DNA of 64,000 bases from Acinetobacter venetianus RAG-1 = CIP 110063 (GCF_000368585.1 NZ_KB849559.1:1-64000), one strand, 5' to 3'. Positions 1 to 12,910 are shown, counted from the stretch's first letter. Notes: generated by a model not told the origin, from the letters alone. A program made the numbers and translations.

Positions 1-175
1 AGATCATTAAGAGAATAGAAGAACAACTTGTGTGGATTTTTACTAGTTGATCAATCGATATATATTATCATTGATAATTGGTAGAAATTTCTCGAAGTTT
101 ATTTGAGCAAATTTTTTGTCAGTAATTGATGAGCCAGAATTAGCACCTTGTCTTAACTAAGGTGCAAAATGATTT
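1..175 (+). other. rRNA operon leader with 5' half of the 16S processing stem
   Basis: This is the transcribed leader of the rRNA operon; the promoters must lie left of the window. Bases 18-43 are nearly perfectly complementary to 1731-1757 just after 16S, so the two form the long stem cut by RNase III to release pre-16S. A perfect 7-bp hairpin (GCACCTT at 143-149, AAGGTGC at 159-165) sits directly before mature 16S. I could not find a convincing boxA antitermination element. Confidence 0.75.
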
Positions 176-1712
<1,537 letters not shown>

Positions 1713-1730
1713 ACGAAAGATTGGTGACTG

Positions 1731-1757
1731 GTAAGAATCCACAACAAGTTGTTCTTC
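1731..1757 (+). other. 3' half of 16S processing stem
   Basis: The segment is the reverse complement of leader bases 18-43 apart from one small bulge. Together they enclose the whole of 16S in an RNase III-type processing stalk, as in other gammaproteobacterial rRNA operons. Confidence 0.75.
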
Positions 1758-1771
1758 GAAGATGTATCTGA

Positions 1772-1848
<77 letters not shown>

Positions 1849-1919
1849 CTACTGACGAAGTGATAAATAATCACAAGCTGCTAGATGAGAAGATATGTCG
1901 TTCATTATGATTGTAAGCT

Positions 1920-1995
1920 GGGGACTTAGCTTAGTTGGTAGAGCGCCTGCTTTGCACGCAGGAGGTCAGGAGTTCGACTCTCCTAGTCTCCACCA
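1920..1995 (+). tRNA. tRNA-Ala (TGC anticodon)
   Basis: A 76-nt tRNA with encoded CCA. Acceptor GGGGACT pairs with AGTCTCC (one G-U), the anticodon loop is CTTTGCACG with anticodon TGC at 1953-1955, and the T-loop GTTCGACTC is standard. It is the second spacer tRNA, 71 nt after tRNA-Ile. Confidence 0.97.
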
Positions 1996-2324
1996 CGTAC
2001 TTTACGGAGTACGGGCTAAAGATTACAGAACTTAGTAAGTTGAAAGCTTATTAACTTCTGTGATTTATCACAGTTTACTACGCACCGACGAGGTGGTAGT
2101 TAATCATTAACAGATTAGTAGAATTGAGTCTGAAATAAATTGTTCACTCAATTCATTCGAAAGAATGAAATTGAGAACTAGCAAAAACACTGAATCAAGC
2201 GTTTTGGTATATGAATTTAGATTGAAGCTGTATGGTGATTAAGTTCACAGACAACGAATAGTAGCAATTAAGTTTGCAACGGTAACACTCACTTGTATGT
2301 GTTAACGACTGTTTGGGGTTGTAT
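1996..2324 (+). other. 16S-23S spacer between tRNA-Ala and 23S
   Basis: About 330 bases without a gene. It holds a perfect hairpin CTGTGAT-TT-ATCACAG-type palindrome at 2058-2073 and, at 2308-2331, the 5' half of the 23S processing stem, which matches 5209-5233 on the other side of 23S. No additional tRNA is seen. Confidence 0.7.
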
Positions 2325-5208
<2,884 letters not shown>

Positions 5209-5216
<8 letters not shown>

Positions 5217-5233
5217 ACAACACCCAAACAGTT
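5209..5233 (+). other. 3' half of 23S processing stem
   Basis: The bases are nearly perfectly complementary to 2308-2331 in the spacer, with one extra base. They form the RNase III stalk that brackets 23S. Confidence 0.75.
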
Positions 5234-5373
5234 GTTGTATTCAAGATAAATTCAATACATAACTTGATTTAGTGAAGAAACTAGTTACAATACAGACCCA
5301 ATTAACTAATCCGTTAATAACTCTTTCGGTACTAAGTGGCAAAACGTAAGACCACCGAAAGCCAAAACAGTTT

Positions 5374-5488
5374 GCTGGCGACAATAGCAAGAGTGAACCA
5401 CCTGATCCCTTCCCGAACTCAGAAGTGAAACCTCTTAGCGCTGATGGTAGTGTGGCACTTGCCATGTGAGAGTAAGTCATCGCCAGCT
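5374..5488 (+). rRNA. 5S ribosomal RNA
   Basis: About 115 nt. It is bounded by the complementary terminal stem GCTGGCGAC...GTCATCGCCAGC and has the conserved internal CCGAACTCAGAAGTGAAAC loop. It is the last gene of the rRNA operon. Confidence 0.95.
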
Positions 5489-5499
5489 TTTAAATCTAA

Positions 5500-5536
5500 A
5501 ACACCCCCTCCGCTAATGCAGAGGGGGTGTTTTTTA
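5500..5536 (+). terminator. rRNA operon terminator
   Basis: An AACACCCCCTC arm pairs with GAGGGGGTGTT across a CGCTAATGCA loop and is followed by a run of T. It is a strong intrinsic terminator 12 nt after 5S. Confidence 0.93.
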
Positions 5537-6190
5537 TTGCTATATTTATTTTAATTATATGATTGCATATTACCAATTAATTTTTATTTCCAATTTGTGG
5601 TAAATAATTTACTTACTCAAAAAGTAATAGTTAAAAACTTTATTTAGTACTTGCTAGTTTTGACTATCTTTTTATTTTTCAATATCTATTAATGTTTATT
5701 AAAGAAAGAAGAAACCTATTAATATAAATATATTTCTACTTTTGATGAATGGAATGTTTTGTATAACGAGTGCCATTGAAAAGAAATACTTTTTTGCATT
5801 GAGCAGGGATTTCTTACTCAATTTGATATAAGCAGTATTAATTAACCGTACAAAATATGGGTAAATTTAACTGTATTTGAGCCAGTTAAATCCAAGGCAA
5901 AAAAAGCAAATGACCTATCTAAATTTACTTCTGTAACTTGTGAACGGGAATAGTATCTATTTTTAGTTTTGTATAAGGGAGTTACCATACTTGTTAAAAT
6001 ACCTAACTTCTTAAGACCTTTATTTAAATTTTATCAAATTCTCATTTTTTGATAGAAAAATGATTTGATTCACTTTAGCGCTAATTTTATTAAGATAAAA
6101 AATGTTTACATAAAATTAATAGTATGGTTACATAAAAGCCATTTTTATAATGAAAAAAATTAATTTCATAATGGTATTAGATGGGGATAT
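5537..6190. other. AT-rich gene-free region
   Basis: About 650 bases, very AT-rich, with frequent stops in all frames and no coding signal. It presumably holds the promoter and long 5' untranslated region of the lipoprotein gene at 6203. I found no convincing -35/-10 pair, repeat or RNA element. Confidence 0.5.
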
Positions 6191-6202
6191 AAAGGAGTGG
6201 TC

Positions 6203-8053
6203 ATGAATAAAAAACAACTTATATTAAAGTTGTCTGCAATTGCTGTATCTGTTTTATTGGCAAGCTGTGGAGGGGATGGATATTATGGGAAGGAAAATGG
6301 AAATAATGGTACAGTTGTAGCACAAATAGCAACAGTTACTATTACTATACGAGATGTCACGGGTTTTGCGATTCCAGCTGCCATTGTTAAAATTGGTGAG
6401 TCAGAGATGATAGCAAATGAACAAGGTATTGTTACATTTAGATTAGAAAGTGGTAAAACGCATTCTGCTACTGTAACCGCAAATGGCTATCAAGTGACTA
6501 ATGCTGATGTTGTTGTAGGGGCAGGACAAACAACTGCTACACAGACTATTAGGATAACTCCTCTATCCGCTGAAAATAGTACCGTAATAGCGCGAGTTTT
6601 TAATGGTGAGACTGGTTCAGTCTTAGCTAATACCCAAATTCAAGTTGGTACAGAAACAAAGACTACAGGCGCTAATGGTGATGTAACTCTAAGTAATATT
6701 ACAAATAGTGAAAAAGTCCTTTTCAACATAAATAGTCAAGGATTTGCACAACAGTCAATAGTCGTTAATACGATTACTGGACAGCCAAGTAACATTAATA
6801 TTCAATTACTTCCATTAAAGTTAGCTGGTAGCTTTAGCCCTTCGACAAATGCCAGTGTAAGCTTGAGTAATTCCATCGCCAAAGTTGATGTTTTTGCTAA
6901 TAGCTTAGCCCGTACCGATAGTCAATCTATTAATGGGAATGTTTCAATAAAAATTGCTCCAATTAACTCTATACTAGATATACATCAACTACCTGGTGAG
7001 TTGACAACAGTTGATAGTAGTGGACAGAGACAATTAATCGAAAGTTTTGGAGCTATGATCATTAATGCCGTAGATAGCGCAGATAATGAGGTAACTTTAA
7101 AAACTGGTAATGTAGCTACTGTTAGTATTCCAGTTGTTACGAGAAGCACAACATTGCCTGCTACAACACCGCTATATATATATGATGTTGAAGAAGGCTA
7201 TTGGGTAAAAGATGGTTCAAATATTTTGACCTTATCTACAGATGGAAAATATTACACTGGCAGTACTAGTCAATTTGGTGCAGTCAGTGCCGCTACTGTA
7301 TATCAAACTGTAGAGGTAACGGGCTGTCTGGCTGATGGAAATGGTTATCGTTTGCAAAATGTGCCTATCTCATTAGAAGGTGTAGATTATTCTGGCTATT
7401 CAACTGCGATAACGAATAGTAATGGTGAGTTCACAATCTCTGCACGAGCTAACTCGACAGCTGTAGTTGCTGGACAATTAGGAAGGTCGATTAGTAATTC
7501 TAATAAGATAACAACAGCTGCTAATAGTTACGCTATGTCACCATGTTTGGAAATGACTAATTTATCAAACAATGTAACGGTGAAGTTAACTTGGGGTTCA
7601 TTACCAAATGATATTGACTCACATCTTTTAGCTCCTAATGGTTCATTAGTTTACTATGGTAGTAAAGGTAGTTTATCATCAGCACCATATGCTTATTTAG
7701 ATGTGGATGATACAAGTAGCTTTGGCCCTGAGATTGTAACTATACGACGTTTGATGGTTGGTGATTATTATTATGTAGTTCATAACTATTCAGGTACTTA
7801 TGATCCAGGAATAACAGATTCACCGACTCGAGTTGAATTAAATACTCCTACTGGTTCGGAACTATTTGTCCCTAATAGTGGCGAATCAGTGAATATGATT
7901 AATAAAAATTATTGGCATGTATTTACTTTAAGAGTTGATTCGAATTGTAATATTAGTGTGATTCCTGTTAGACAATGGCTTGATAGTGAAATCTCTTTGA
8001 AAAGACCTCAACAGACTCCTTCATATTGTGTTCCAAGTGAAGTAGTAAACTGA
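6203..8053 (+). CDS. Large surface lipoprotein with carboxypeptidase-regulatory-like repeats and YfaP/DUF2135-like C-terminus
   Basis: A 616-residue predicted lipoprotein. The signal peptide ends in a lipobox LLAS-C with Cys22, followed by a Gly/Asp/Asn linker. Residues about 35-200 hold two repeats of the kind TVTIRDVTG...A.VKIG...GIVTF and ARVFNGETG..L.NT.IQVG...GDVTLSNI, typical of carboxypeptidase-regulatory-like/Ig-like beta folds; a third lies near 370-420. Residues about 460-600 (LTWGSLPNDIDSHLLAPNG, then FGPEIVTI) resemble the DUF2135/YfaP beta-domain. The ATG at 6203 is preferred over the GTG at 6197 because AAAGGAG sits six bases upstream of it. It stands alone, with its own terminator. 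Role is unknown; adhesion or cell-envelope binding is a guess. Being next to an rRNA operon in very AT-rich DNA may indicate acquisition. Confidence 0.8.
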   Translation: MNKKQLILKLSAIAVSVLLASCGGDGYYGKENGNNGTVVAQIATVTITIRDVTGFAIPAAIVKIGESEMIANEQGIVTFRLESGKTHSATVTANGYQVTNADVVVGAGQTTATQTIRITPLSAENSTVIARVFNGETGSVLANTQIQVGTETKTTGANGDVTLSNITNSEKVLFNINSQGFAQQSIVVNTITGQPSNINIQLLPLKLAGSFSPSTNASVSLSNSIAKVDVFANSLARTDSQSINGNVSIKIAPINSILDIHQLPGELTTVDSSGQRQLIESFGAMIINAVDSADNEVTLKTGNVATVSIPVVTRSTTLPATTPLYIYDVEEGYWVKDGSNILTLSTDGKYYTGSTSQFGAVSAATVYQTVEVTGCLADGNGYRLQNVPISLEGVDYSGYSTAITNSNGEFTISARANSTAVVAGQLGRSISNSNKITTAANSYAMSPCLEMTNLSNNVTVKLTWGSLPNDIDSHLLAPNGSLVYYGSKGSLSSAPYAYLDVDDTSSFGPEIVTIRRLMVGDYYYVVHNYSGTYDPGITDSPTRVELNTPTGSELFVPNSGESVNMINKNYWHVFTLRVDSNCNISVIPVRQWLDSEISLKRPQQTPSYCVPSEVVN

Positions 8054-8067
8054 TTTTACTAGTAATA

Positions 8068-8096
8068 AAAAACGGCTTTCGAGCCGTTTTTTTATT
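8068..8096 (+). terminator. Intrinsic terminator after lipoprotein gene
   Basis: AAAACGGCTTTCGAGCCGTTTTTTT: the stem AACGGCT/AGCCGTT with a short loop and seven T residues lies 15 nt after the stop codon. Confidence 0.9.
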
Positions 8097-8112
8097 TTAG
8101 ATCATAATCTTA

Positions 8113-8448
8113 TTAATCATCCAGTAAATCCATCTGTTTGGCTAACTGATATAAATTATTCGAACGGTTGCCAGTACGACAGAACATAAGGATTGGTTTT
8201 GGCAATTCATTATAGTGGTTTGCAAATGTGCGGACATCGAGTTCAGTAATTTGTCCAGCAACAACCGGCTGATAAACATAATCTAGACCAGCCCCACGAG
8301 CAGATTCTTCAATTTGAGCACTTGTTGGTTGTTCTGAACCACCTTCCATGTCTGGACGGTTATTGATAATAGATTTAAAGCCTTTTTCTACAACTTGTTC
8401 TACATGTTCTGGACCAATTTGACCTGCAAAACCAACATTCTCTGACAT
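8113..8448 (-). CDS. DUF442 / beta-lactamase hydrolase-like (BLH) phosphatase-fold protein
   Basis: A 111-residue protein of the TIGR01244/DUF442 family, a cysteine-phosphatase-like fold that is also found fused to persulfide dioxygenases in sulfur metabolism. The P-loop CRTGNRS (Cys90, Arg95) and upstream IINNRPDMEG segment are the family hallmarks. The length is usual for a stand-alone member. It is transcribed away from the hydrolase gene at 8572 with a 123-bp intergenic region, and its stop lies just beyond the terminator of the lipoprotein gene. The substrate is not predictable from sequence; a role in sulfide/persulfide handling is inferred only from relatives. The Zn-dependent beta-lactamase-fold partner is not in this window. 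Confidence 0.85.
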   Translation of the reverse strand: MSENVGFAGQIGPEHVEQVVEKGFKSIINNRPDMEGGSEQPTSAQIEESARGAGLDYVYQPVVAGQITELDVRTFANHYNELPKPILMFCRTGNRSNNLYQLAKQMDLLDD

Positions 8449-8571
8449 CTTGTCACTCCAAAAATAAACAAAACATTTTATGCTCTATCATAGCATTAAG
8501 CTTAATCTTGAGTTTAAATGTCTATAGTAAATAAACGATGATAAGCAAAAAGATAACGCAACGGAGCGCGC

Positions 8572-9468
8572 ATGCAAACCTATACAGTCGAGCCTTTGTA
8601 TGTTCCTAGTGGTGATGAAACGATTGCTGCTGACTTTTACCTTCCGAAAACGACTATAAAGCCAGCTGTAATAGTTATGGCTCATGGGTTTGCTGGATTA
8701 CGTCAGTTTAAGCTCATTCAATATGCACAAAGGTTTGCTCATGCGGGTTATGCTGTGATCTTATTTGATTATCGTTATTGGGGGGGGAGCACTGGTAAAC
8801 CACGTGAATTAGTGTCTTTAAGCTCTCAATTAGATGATTGGAAAACAATTGTCCAGTATGCATCAAATTGTAAATTAATTGATAGTCGACGTATTATTCT
8901 TTGGGGAACCTCATTGAGTGGTGGCTATGCATTGAGCTTAGCTACCGACTTAAAGAATATTCAGGCGGTCATGGTTCAAGTGCCATATGTAGATGGTGCT
9001 GAAACTGCAAAGTTATACCCCTTACAACGTTATCCTGAAGCTTTGAAACGTTCAAGTCAGGATTATATGGGGTCCAAAATGGGCTTAGCGCCTAAAACAC
9101 TCCCAGTCGTCGATCAGTATAAACTCTGTTTTTTACCTACATCTGATAGCTATTATGGTTATCACTCTATTGTAAATCCTGATTATTATTGGAGTGGGGA
9201 AGTCCCTGCACGTGTTTTCTTTAATTTAATGCGTTATCGTCCGATTCAATTTGTTAGAAAAATTAATATTCCTGTCTTATTTATTGCTGCAAAACAAGAT
9301 TCTTTGATCCCAATTGCTTCAAGTCGAGAGGCAGCTACAAATATTGCTCCTTTTGTGAGCTATCATGAGTGGGATATGAAGCATTTCGATATTTATCATG
9401 GGAGTTGGTTTGAAAAAGCAGTCACAACCCAATTAGAATTTTTACATCAACATATAGGAGTGATGTAA
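8572..9468 (+). CDS. Alpha/beta hydrolase
   Basis: A 298-residue cytosolic alpha/beta-fold hydrolase, dienelactone-hydrolase/DUF-type. MAHGFAG (37-42) is the oxyanion-loop region, the nucleophile elbow WGTSLSGG places Ser114 as the nucleophile, and the late AAKQDSLIP and MKHFDIYHG segments supply the likely acid (Asp) and His. The start ATG has ACGGAG seven bases upstream. It abuts the next gene: its TAA is followed directly by the trxC ATG, so hydrolase, thioredoxin and thioesterase form one transcription unit. The substrate is unknown. Confidence 0.85.
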   Translation: MQTYTVEPLYVPSGDETIAADFYLPKTTIKPAVIVMAHGFAGLRQFKLIQYAQRFAHAGYAVILFDYRYWGGSTGKPRELVSLSSQLDDWKTIVQYASNCKLIDSRRIILWGTSLSGGYALSLATDLKNIQAVMVQVPYVDGAETAKLYPLQRYPEALKRSSQDYMGSKMGLAPKTLPVVDQYKLCFLPTSDSYYGYHSIVNPDYYWSGEVPARVFFNLMRYRPIQFVRKINIPVLFIAAKQDSLIPIASSREAATNIAPFVSYHEWDMKHFDIYHGSWFEKAVTTQLEFLHQHIGVM

Positions 9469-9906
9469 ATGATTATTGTCTGTACATCATGTGGTGCAAA
9501 AAATCGTGTGCCAGAAGAAAAACTTGCCGTAAATCCTAATTGTGGACAATGTCATCAACCGCTATTGCCACATGAACCGATTGAATTAAACGAGCAAAAT
9601 TTTAGTCATTTTATTAGCAATACTGATCTACCTGTTTTAATTGATTTATGGGCTGAATGGTGTGGTCCTTGTAAAATGATGGCTCCACATTTCCATCAAG
9701 TTGCAAAACAAAACCCATATGTGATTTTTGCAAAAATTGATACAGAGGCGAATCCTCGATTGAGTGCTGCATTTAATGTTCGCAGTATTCCGACTCTGGT
9801 ATTAATGAATAAAACCAATGAATTGGCTCGAGTAAGTGGTGCATTACGTACACCTGAATTACAGCAATGGTTAGATCAGCAGCTGCAACAGCACAAAGGA
9901 AATTAA
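9469..9906 (+). CDS. trxC: Thioredoxin 2 (zinc-containing)
   Basis: A 145-residue thioredoxin TrxC, a cytosolic protein-disulfide reductase involved in oxidative stress resistance. The N-terminal extension carries two CxxC pairs (Cys5/Cys8 and Cys25/Cys28) that bind zinc and distinguish TrxC from TrxA. The active site WCGPC is at 64-68 and the cis-Pro is in the RSIPT motif. Length matches the family (E. coli 139). The gene starts immediately after the hydrolase stop codon and ends one base before the thioesterase start, so translation is probably coupled. Confidence 0.95.
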   Translation: MIIVCTSCGAKNRVPEEKLAVNPNCGQCHQPLLPHEPIELNEQNFSHFISNTDLPVLIDLWAEWCGPCKMMAPHFHQVAKQNPYVIFAKIDTEANPRLSAAFNVRSIPTLVLMNKTNELARVSGALRTPELQQWLDQQLQQHKGN

Positions 9907-9907
9907 A

Positions 9908-10330
9908 ATGACGGAACGTGTGAACCATCCAGAAGGGACGTTATCTCTTCAAAATATTGCGATGCCAGCTGATACAAATTGGAGTGGTGATGTATTTGGT
10001 GGTTGGATTGTATCGCAGATGGATTTGGCGGGTGCGATTCACGTTGAACGTTTAACGAAAGGTCGCTGTGCAACAATTGCTATTAATCAGATGAGCTTTT
10101 TGGTTCCTGTAAAAGTGGGCAATGTCATTAGTTCTTATACTAAAATTTTAAAAGTAGGGAATACTTCTGTTCAGGTTCAAATTGAAGTTTGGATCAGTCA
10201 TGATAACTCTCGAGAACCAGTTCGTATCACAGAAGGTGTTTTTACCTTTGTTGCAGTTGATGTAAAAGGGAATAAGCGCGTAATCAGTGAAGAAATTAGA
10301 CAGGCCTTTTTAGCCACTCAGTCAAGTTAG
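9908..10330 (+). CDS. Acyl-CoA thioesterase, YciA-type hotdog fold
   Basis: A 140-residue single-hotdog acyl-CoA thioesterase. The diagnostic segment GDVFGGWIVSQMDLAGAI (residues about 29-46) closely follows the YciA/BACH consensus, including the acidic active-site Asp of the SQMD motif. YciA enzymes hydrolyse a broad range of acyl-CoAs and help recycle CoA. It is the last gene of the hydrolase-trxC-thioesterase unit, starting one base after trxC. There is no recognisable terminator in the 70 bases before the next gene, so read-through into it is possible. Confidence 0.9.
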   Translation: MTERVNHPEGTLSLQNIAMPADTNWSGDVFGGWIVSQMDLAGAIHVERLTKGRCATIAINQMSFLVPVKVGNVISSYTKILKVGNTSVQVQIEVWISHDNSREPVRITEGVFTFVAVDVKGNKRVISEEIRQAFLATQSS

Positions 10331-10403
10331 ATCATAATCAAGACGTGAGTTCTTAGTTGAATTTACGTTGATATTTCCATCATATTTTAGAGAAGACGGT
10401 TCA

Positions 10404-10883
10404 ATGGCTGAAGAATTGATTTTGCAACAAGGTCAAAAAGCTGAGCAATATCAAAGTATCATTCCTCAGATTCAGGCAATTATTGAAGATGAAACTGATG
10501 TAATCGCAAATTTAGCCAATATTTGTGCTGCTTTAAAACAGCAATTTGATTGGTTTTGGATCGGTTTTTATCTTGTTAAAGACAATGAGTTGGTCTTAGG
10601 CCCATTTCAAGGGCCGATTGCTTGTACCCGTATAGCAATCGGGCGTGGTGTTTGTGGTAGTGCATGGCAGCAACAGCAAGTGATTATTGTGCCTGATGTA
10701 GATCAGTTTCCTGGGCATATCGCATGTAGTTCCGCATCACGTTCAGAGATTGTGTTGCCGATCATGAAAAATGGTGAATGCTTGGGTGTACTTGATATTG
10801 ATAGTAGTGAATTAAATCAGTTTGATGAAGTGGATGCCAAATACCTCAAACAATTGATTGCTATGATTGAAAACTTTATTTGA
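10404..10883 (+). CDS. msrC: Free methionine-(R)-sulfoxide reductase (GAF domain)
   Basis: A 159-residue GAF-domain enzyme that reduces free methionine-R-sulfoxide. The three catalytic/structural cysteines Cys74, Cys84 and Cys108 keep exactly the spacing of E. coli MsrC (84/94/118), in the motifs GPIACTRI, GRGVCGSAW and GHIACSS. The C-terminal LGVLDIDSS motif is also conserved. An upstream in-frame start at 10368 would add 12 residues; the ATG at 10404 gives the usual length, although its ribosome-binding site (AGAAGACGG) is only moderate. It lies downstream of trxC, which fits an oxidative-stress theme; thioredoxin is the usual electron donor for Msr enzymes. Confidence 0.92.
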   Translation: MAEELILQQGQKAEQYQSIIPQIQAIIEDETDVIANLANICAALKQQFDWFWIGFYLVKDNELVLGPFQGPIACTRIAIGRGVCGSAWQQQQVIIVPDVDQFPGHIACSSASRSEIVLPIMKNGECLGVLDIDSSELNQFDEVDAKYLKQLIAMIENFI

Positions 10884-10895
10884 CTAACATTCTCA

Positions 10896-10923
10896 TAAAA
10901 GCCCAATTCAGTTTGAGCTTTTA
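10896..10923. terminator. Weak convergent terminator
   Basis: An AAAAGCCCAA/TTTGAGCTTTT stem lies between the convergent msrC and SnoaL-like genes. The pairing is imperfect and the T tract is short, so it may serve both directions weakly. Confidence 0.5.
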
Positions 10924-10935
10924 AAATTCTACTTA

Positions 10936-11433
10936 TTAGAACATCGTATTGGCGTTTTGGCTCTTTTCTGGAATCGTTTGGATAACATCCCAATGTTCCA
11001 CAATTTTTCCATTTTCTACTCTGAAAATGTCAATAATTGCTCTACCTCGATCTTGTTCGTTTTCTGTTGAATGAACATGTAGCGCCACTAAATTTCCCTC
11101 AGCAATTGCTCGTTTGATCGTGTTTTTTGCTTGAGGGTTATTTTGAAACTTTTGAGTAAAAAAATTCACAAAAGGCGCTTTACCATCAGGTACATTGGGA
11201 TTGTGTTGAATATATTGATCACCGATATATTGATCGGCATATATTTTAACTTGATGTTTTAAGAAAACACCTTCGTAAAAATCAATCACAATTTTTTTAT
11301 TCTGTTCTGCAAGATTGCTATTGGATCGCGTGGAAGAGCTTTGTTGATTTGAATTATGTGATAAAGGCATGTTAGTACAAGCCGTTAGCGTAAGAATGCT
11401 TAGAATTGTTGGAACAGCAAGTATTTTTTTCAT
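10936..11433 (-). CDS. SnoaL-like (NTF2-fold) lipoprotein
   Basis: A 165-residue predicted lipoprotein with lipobox LTAC (Cys19), a Ser/Asn/Gln-rich linker (residues about 24-42), then a SnoaL/NTF2-like cone fold: IVIDFYEGVFLKHQVKIYADQYIGDQYIQHNP, and later FRVENGKIVEHWDVIQ. Cytosolic and periplasmic relatives are annotated as polyketide-cyclase-like or predicted SnoaL-like esters; here membrane anchoring suggests a periplasmic role. The ATG has no good Shine-Dalgarno (TTGATACC precedes it), and the hairpin at 11442-11472 lies just upstream. Function is unknown. Confidence 0.82.
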   Translation of the reverse strand: MKKILAVPTILSILTLTACTNMPLSHNSNQQSSSTRSNSNLAEQNKKIVIDFYEGVFLKHQVKIYADQYIGDQYIQHNPNVPDGKAPFVNFFTQKFQNNPQAKNTIKRAIAEGNLVALHVHSTENEQDRGRAIIDIFRVENGKIVEHWDVIQTIPEKSQNANTMF

Positions 11434-11441
11434 GGTATCAA

Positions 11442-11472
11442 CTCAAGATACAAAATGATTCTGTATCTTGAG
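11442..11472 (-). terminator. Perfect 11-bp hairpin between two minus-strand genes
   Basis: CTCAAGATACA at 11442-11452 pairs perfectly with TGTATCTTGAG at 11462-11472. It lies between the stop of the DUF4442 gene and the start of the SnoaL-like gene, both on the minus strand, eight bases from the start codon. No T tract follows, so it could be a terminator of the first gene or a translational control element for the second. Confidence 0.5.
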
Positions 11473-11504
11473 CATAATAACGACCTAACTGTAGTTTAGA
11501 TCAG

Positions 11505-12002
11505 TTATGATTTTTTTCGTTTAGGTAACCAAGCCCAAAGCATTTGACAGTGAATTGGTTCATTCGCTGAATCATCAATCACAGTGACTGGGATCAATAA
11601 CTCGCCTTTTTCATTATCAGCAATAAACTTTTGTTGATCTGCTGATAATGTTGCTGTAGCCGTCAAACCGCCTTGTGCAACTTTTAAGTAGTCTACATGT
11701 AATGATTTAATCAATAAGATACGATCATCAGGAATATGTAGACCTGTTAAAAAACCTGTTGCTGTCTCAGCTAATAAAGCCATTGCCGCTGCATGAACAC
11801 CTTTAATATGGTTTTGCATATTGCGTTGGTTTTCAATACGAACAGTGACATGATCTTTATCCACTTCTAAGTAGCGAATATTTGCAGTGCCAACCATTGG
11901 AACAACACGTCCAAAAGCTTTGCTCCAAAGTGTGCTACGAATGCCTTTTGGAAATTTAGAAGTGGTTTTAACCAACGTGTAAAGACGGTTATCTTTTGCC
12001 AT
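11505..12002 (-). CDS. DUF4442 hotdog-fold thioesterase-like protein
   Basis: A 165-residue protein with the PaaI-like hotdog layout of DUF4442: the helix region MQNHIKGVHAAAMALLAETATGFL and strand LHVDYLKVAQGGLTATATL. Members look like acyl-CoA thioesterases but usually lack a proven substrate. It follows the yajQ gene with only 14 bases between, so the two are probably co-transcribed. No signal peptide, hence cytosolic. Confidence 0.8.
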   Translation of the reverse strand: MAKDNRLYTLVKTTSKFPKGIRSTLWSKAFGRVVPMVGTANIRYLEVDKDHVTVRIENQRNMQNHIKGVHAAAMALLAETATGFLTGLHIPDDRILLIKSLHVDYLKVAQGGLTATATLSADQQKFIADNEKGELLIPVTVIDDSANEPIHCQMLWAWLPKRKKS

Positions 12003-12016
12003 AGCGAACCTAAATC

Positions 12017-12505
12017 TTAGTCTTTGAAATTATTGAATTGGAGTGGTAGACCAAATTGTTGTTCACGTAAAAAGTTCATGACTTGCTGTAAAGTATCGCG
12101 CTTTTTATCTGTGACACGGATTTTGTCTCCTTGAATAGAAGATTGCGCTTTGATGCCACTTTCTTTAATGGCTTTATTAATTTTTTTTGCAGTATCTGAG
12201 TCAAGACCGTCTTTAAGTTTGATGACTTGAACAACATTTTTGCCTGAAGCTGACGCTTTTTGTGGATCAAGTGCTTGCACATCAATTTTACGCTTATAAA
12301 AATGATTTTCGAGCATGGTATAGACTTGTTCACATTGGAAGTCACTTTCAGTTGAGATTTTGATTTCTTTATTTTTTTCATTTAACTCGATCGAAACGTC
12401 TTGTCCACGGAAGTCAAAGCGTGTGCCAATCTCTTTTTGCGTGTTTTGTACCGCATGATTGACTTCAAATAACTCTAATTCAGAAACAATATCAAAAGAA
12501 GGCAT
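12017..12505 (-). CDS. yajQ: YajQ-family nucleotide-binding protein
   Basis: A 162-residue YajQ/UPF0234 protein. The start MPSFDIVSELELFEVNHAVQN and the segment ETRFDFRG-like GTRFDFRGQDVSIEL are family signatures, as is the C-terminal GDKIRVTDKKRDTLQ..M. Members bind nucleotides, including c-di-GMP in Xanthomonas, and E. coli YajQ binds tRNA/GTP. I chose the internal ATG at 12505 rather than an upstream in-frame start 21 codons earlier, because family members begin with MPSFDIVS and AAAGGT lies seven bases upstream. It is divergent from the rhodanese gene at 12596. A c-di-GMP protein is encoded elsewhere in the window (47875), but no direct link can be shown. Confidence 0.93.
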   Translation of the reverse strand: MPSFDIVSELELFEVNHAVQNTQKEIGTRFDFRGQDVSIELNEKNKEIKISTESDFQCEQVYTMLENHFYKRKIDVQALDPQKASASGKNVVQVIKLKDGLDSDTAKKINKAIKESGIKAQSSIQGDKIRVTDKKRDTLQQVMNFLREQQFGLPLQFNNFKD

Positions 12506-12595
12506 GGTTAGACCTTTACAAAGGGAAAGAATATTTGAGATGCTAAGGGGGTTTTCTTCATTTGCCAAGTGTTGTTTACATCAAAGGAGTGCGCA

Positions 12596-12910
12596 ATGAT
12601 CCGTAAACAAGAAATTACAACATTTGAGTTCCCAGAAGGCGCAGTCATTTGGGATGTCCGCGATACTAAAGCCTACACTGAGGCTCATGTCAAAGGGGCG
12701 GTGAATCGCCCAATTGCCGAGATTACGTCGGATAGTTTGACTCAAGTTGCAGCGGATCAGCCGATTTATATTCTGTGTGGCGGTGGTAGTAAAGCACCAC
12801 GTGCTGCGGAATTGTTAGATAGTTTTGATGCTTCTCGTGAATACGTTGTATTGATGGGAGGCACACGCGCTGCGCGTGATGCTGGCTTGCCATTAGAGCA
12901 AGGCGCTTAA
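12596..12910 (+). CDS. Rhodanese-like domain protein
   Basis: A 104-residue single-domain rhodanese, a sulfurtransferase or sulfur carrier. The N-terminal VIWDVRDTKAYTEAHVKGAVNRP is the CH2A region, and the active loop ILCGGGSKAPRA gives catalytic Cys61. The true start is the ATG at 12596 with AAAGGAG at 12584-12590; an upstream in-frame start would overlap the yajQ side and lacks a ribosome-binding site. It is convergent with mnmC, sharing the perfect hairpin at 12919-12950. Confidence 0.88.
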   Translation: MIRKQEITTFEFPEGAVIWDVRDTKAYTEAHVKGAVNRPIAEITSDSLTQVAADQPIYILCGGGSKAPRAAELLDSFDASREYVVLMGGTRAARDAGLPLEQGA

